64,000 bases of DNA from contig JANXRG010000006.1 of assembly GCA_025353105.1 (NCBI GenBank), positions 1-64,000 of the forward strand, written 5' to 3'. This document shows positions 63,754-64,000 of the stretch, one piece after another. This DNA is from Verrucomicrobiota bacterium. Lineage in GTDB: Bacteria; Verrucomicrobiota; Verrucomicrobiia; Chthoniobacterales; SZAS-18. Position 1 is the first letter of the stretch. The number at the start of each line of letters is the position of its first letter. The notes beneath the pieces are model-generated. The model made no database searches. It had not been told where the DNA came from and saw only the letters and a list, made by a program, of their open reading frames with translations. The position numbers and the translations under genes were made by a program.

Positions 63754-64000
63754 ATGAACAACGAGACACCCACCCCTGAAGAATCCAGCAATGAGGCGGC
63801 CAGCCGCTTCGAGACCGGCAAGGCCCACGCCCGGCGCGCGGCCGACGACCTGAAGGCCGCCGCCACCGCCAAGGCCCAGGAACTGCGCGACAACGCCACC
63901 GCCAAGGCCCAAGAATTCCGCGACAGCGCCACCGCAAAGGCCCAGGAGTTTCGCGCGACCGCCGGCGCGAAGGCGTCCGAGTGGCGCGACTACGCCCAGG
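63754..64000 (+). CDS. Ala/Glu/Arg-rich 11-residue-repeat protein (partial)
   Basis: From ATG 63754, 82 residues before the window ends. After a Glu/Pro start, four 11-residue units follow (residues 35-78): AAATAKAQELR, DNATAKAQEFR, DSATAKAQEFR, ATAGAKASEWR. Eleven-mers of this type form amphipathic helices, as in LEA and apolipoprotein-like proteins that bind membranes or protect during drying. The coding DNA shows 33-bp tandem similarity. Continues beyond the window. Confidence 0.7.
   Translation, partial: MNNETPTPEESSNEAASRFETGKAHARRAADDLKAAATAKAQELRDNATAKAQEFRDSATAKAQEFRATAGAKASEWRDYAQ

Overview
The window is high-GC bacterial chromosome, densely coded on both strands, with no rRNA, tRNA, CRISPR array, transposase or phage gene that I can see. 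It most likely comes from a member of the Verrucomicrobiota, possibly Opitutae-like. The best single marker is the 51-residue small basic protein at 12436-12591, a family I know from Chlamydiae and Verrucomicrobia. The placement is an inference from gene content, not a phylogeny.

Layout. 1-6529 is a leftward run: ribD, a small secreted protein, ubiX, a DUF374 acyltransferase, folD, a FIST sensor, a lipoprotein, a small alarmone hydrolase with a very basic tail, and a cut-off membrane protein. 6801-14098 runs rightward: two Hsp20 genes, recA, leuS, a coiled-coil lipoprotein, the small basic protein, a secreted protein and an RsuA-type pseudouridine synthase. 13974-21001 is a leftward MoxR/DUF58/VWA cluster with a flavin reductase inserted, followed by a methyltransferase and an AcpH-like gene and preceded by an AI-2E-type permease. 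21128-24486 holds a TPR protein and an sbp-cysA pair without permeases. 24524-45219 is mixed: icd, a metallo-beta-lactamase-fold hydrolase, an alpha/beta hydrolase, a protein with an apparent diadenylate-cyclase-like domain, DUF3592, hrpB, glmS, an S9 peptidase, a MOSC protein, a PQQ-type sugar dehydrogenase, a haloacid dehalogenase, an MsbA-like exporter and a GT4 glycosyltransferase. 45225-54985 carries STAS, tsaB, alr, a RelE-like protein, a HAD phosphatase, GNAT, gatCA, prmA, a COG0523 GTPase and rpmB. 55119-64000 carries an APC permease fused to a Usp domain, an RsmA-Nudix fusion, a degenerate DUF697 GTPase, bcp, an AidB-like dehydrogenase, a decayed haloacid dehalogenase, a release-factor-like protein lacking GGQ, infA and the start of an 11-residue-repeat protein.

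The most unusual structure is repetitive. At least nine sites carry short arrays with an exact or near-exact 7-nt period but different sequence themes (ATTTCAG, GAAGTCC, GTCGACG, GGAACAA/GGAGGAA, CATTCGG, CGAAACG, GTGACAA). Several are paired as inverted halves between genes. Two lie in frame inside leuS, one forms the C-terminal tail of a HAD protein, and one supplies the only plausible start codons of prmA. A second repeat family begins exactly at, or one base from, the stop codons of three unrelated genes, and a diverged fourth copy follows another gene. Two of its copies carry additional hairpin modules.

Most genes are housekeeping: translation (leuS, gatCA, rpmB, infA, prmA, rsmA, tsaB), DNA repair (recA), cofactors (ribD, folD, ubiX) and the cell wall (glmS, alr). 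The points most worth follow-up are the cyclase-like protein with DGA and RHR motifs, the RsmA-Nudix fusion, the permease-less sulfate transporter pair, the basic-tailed alarmone hydrolase and the heptamer repeats.
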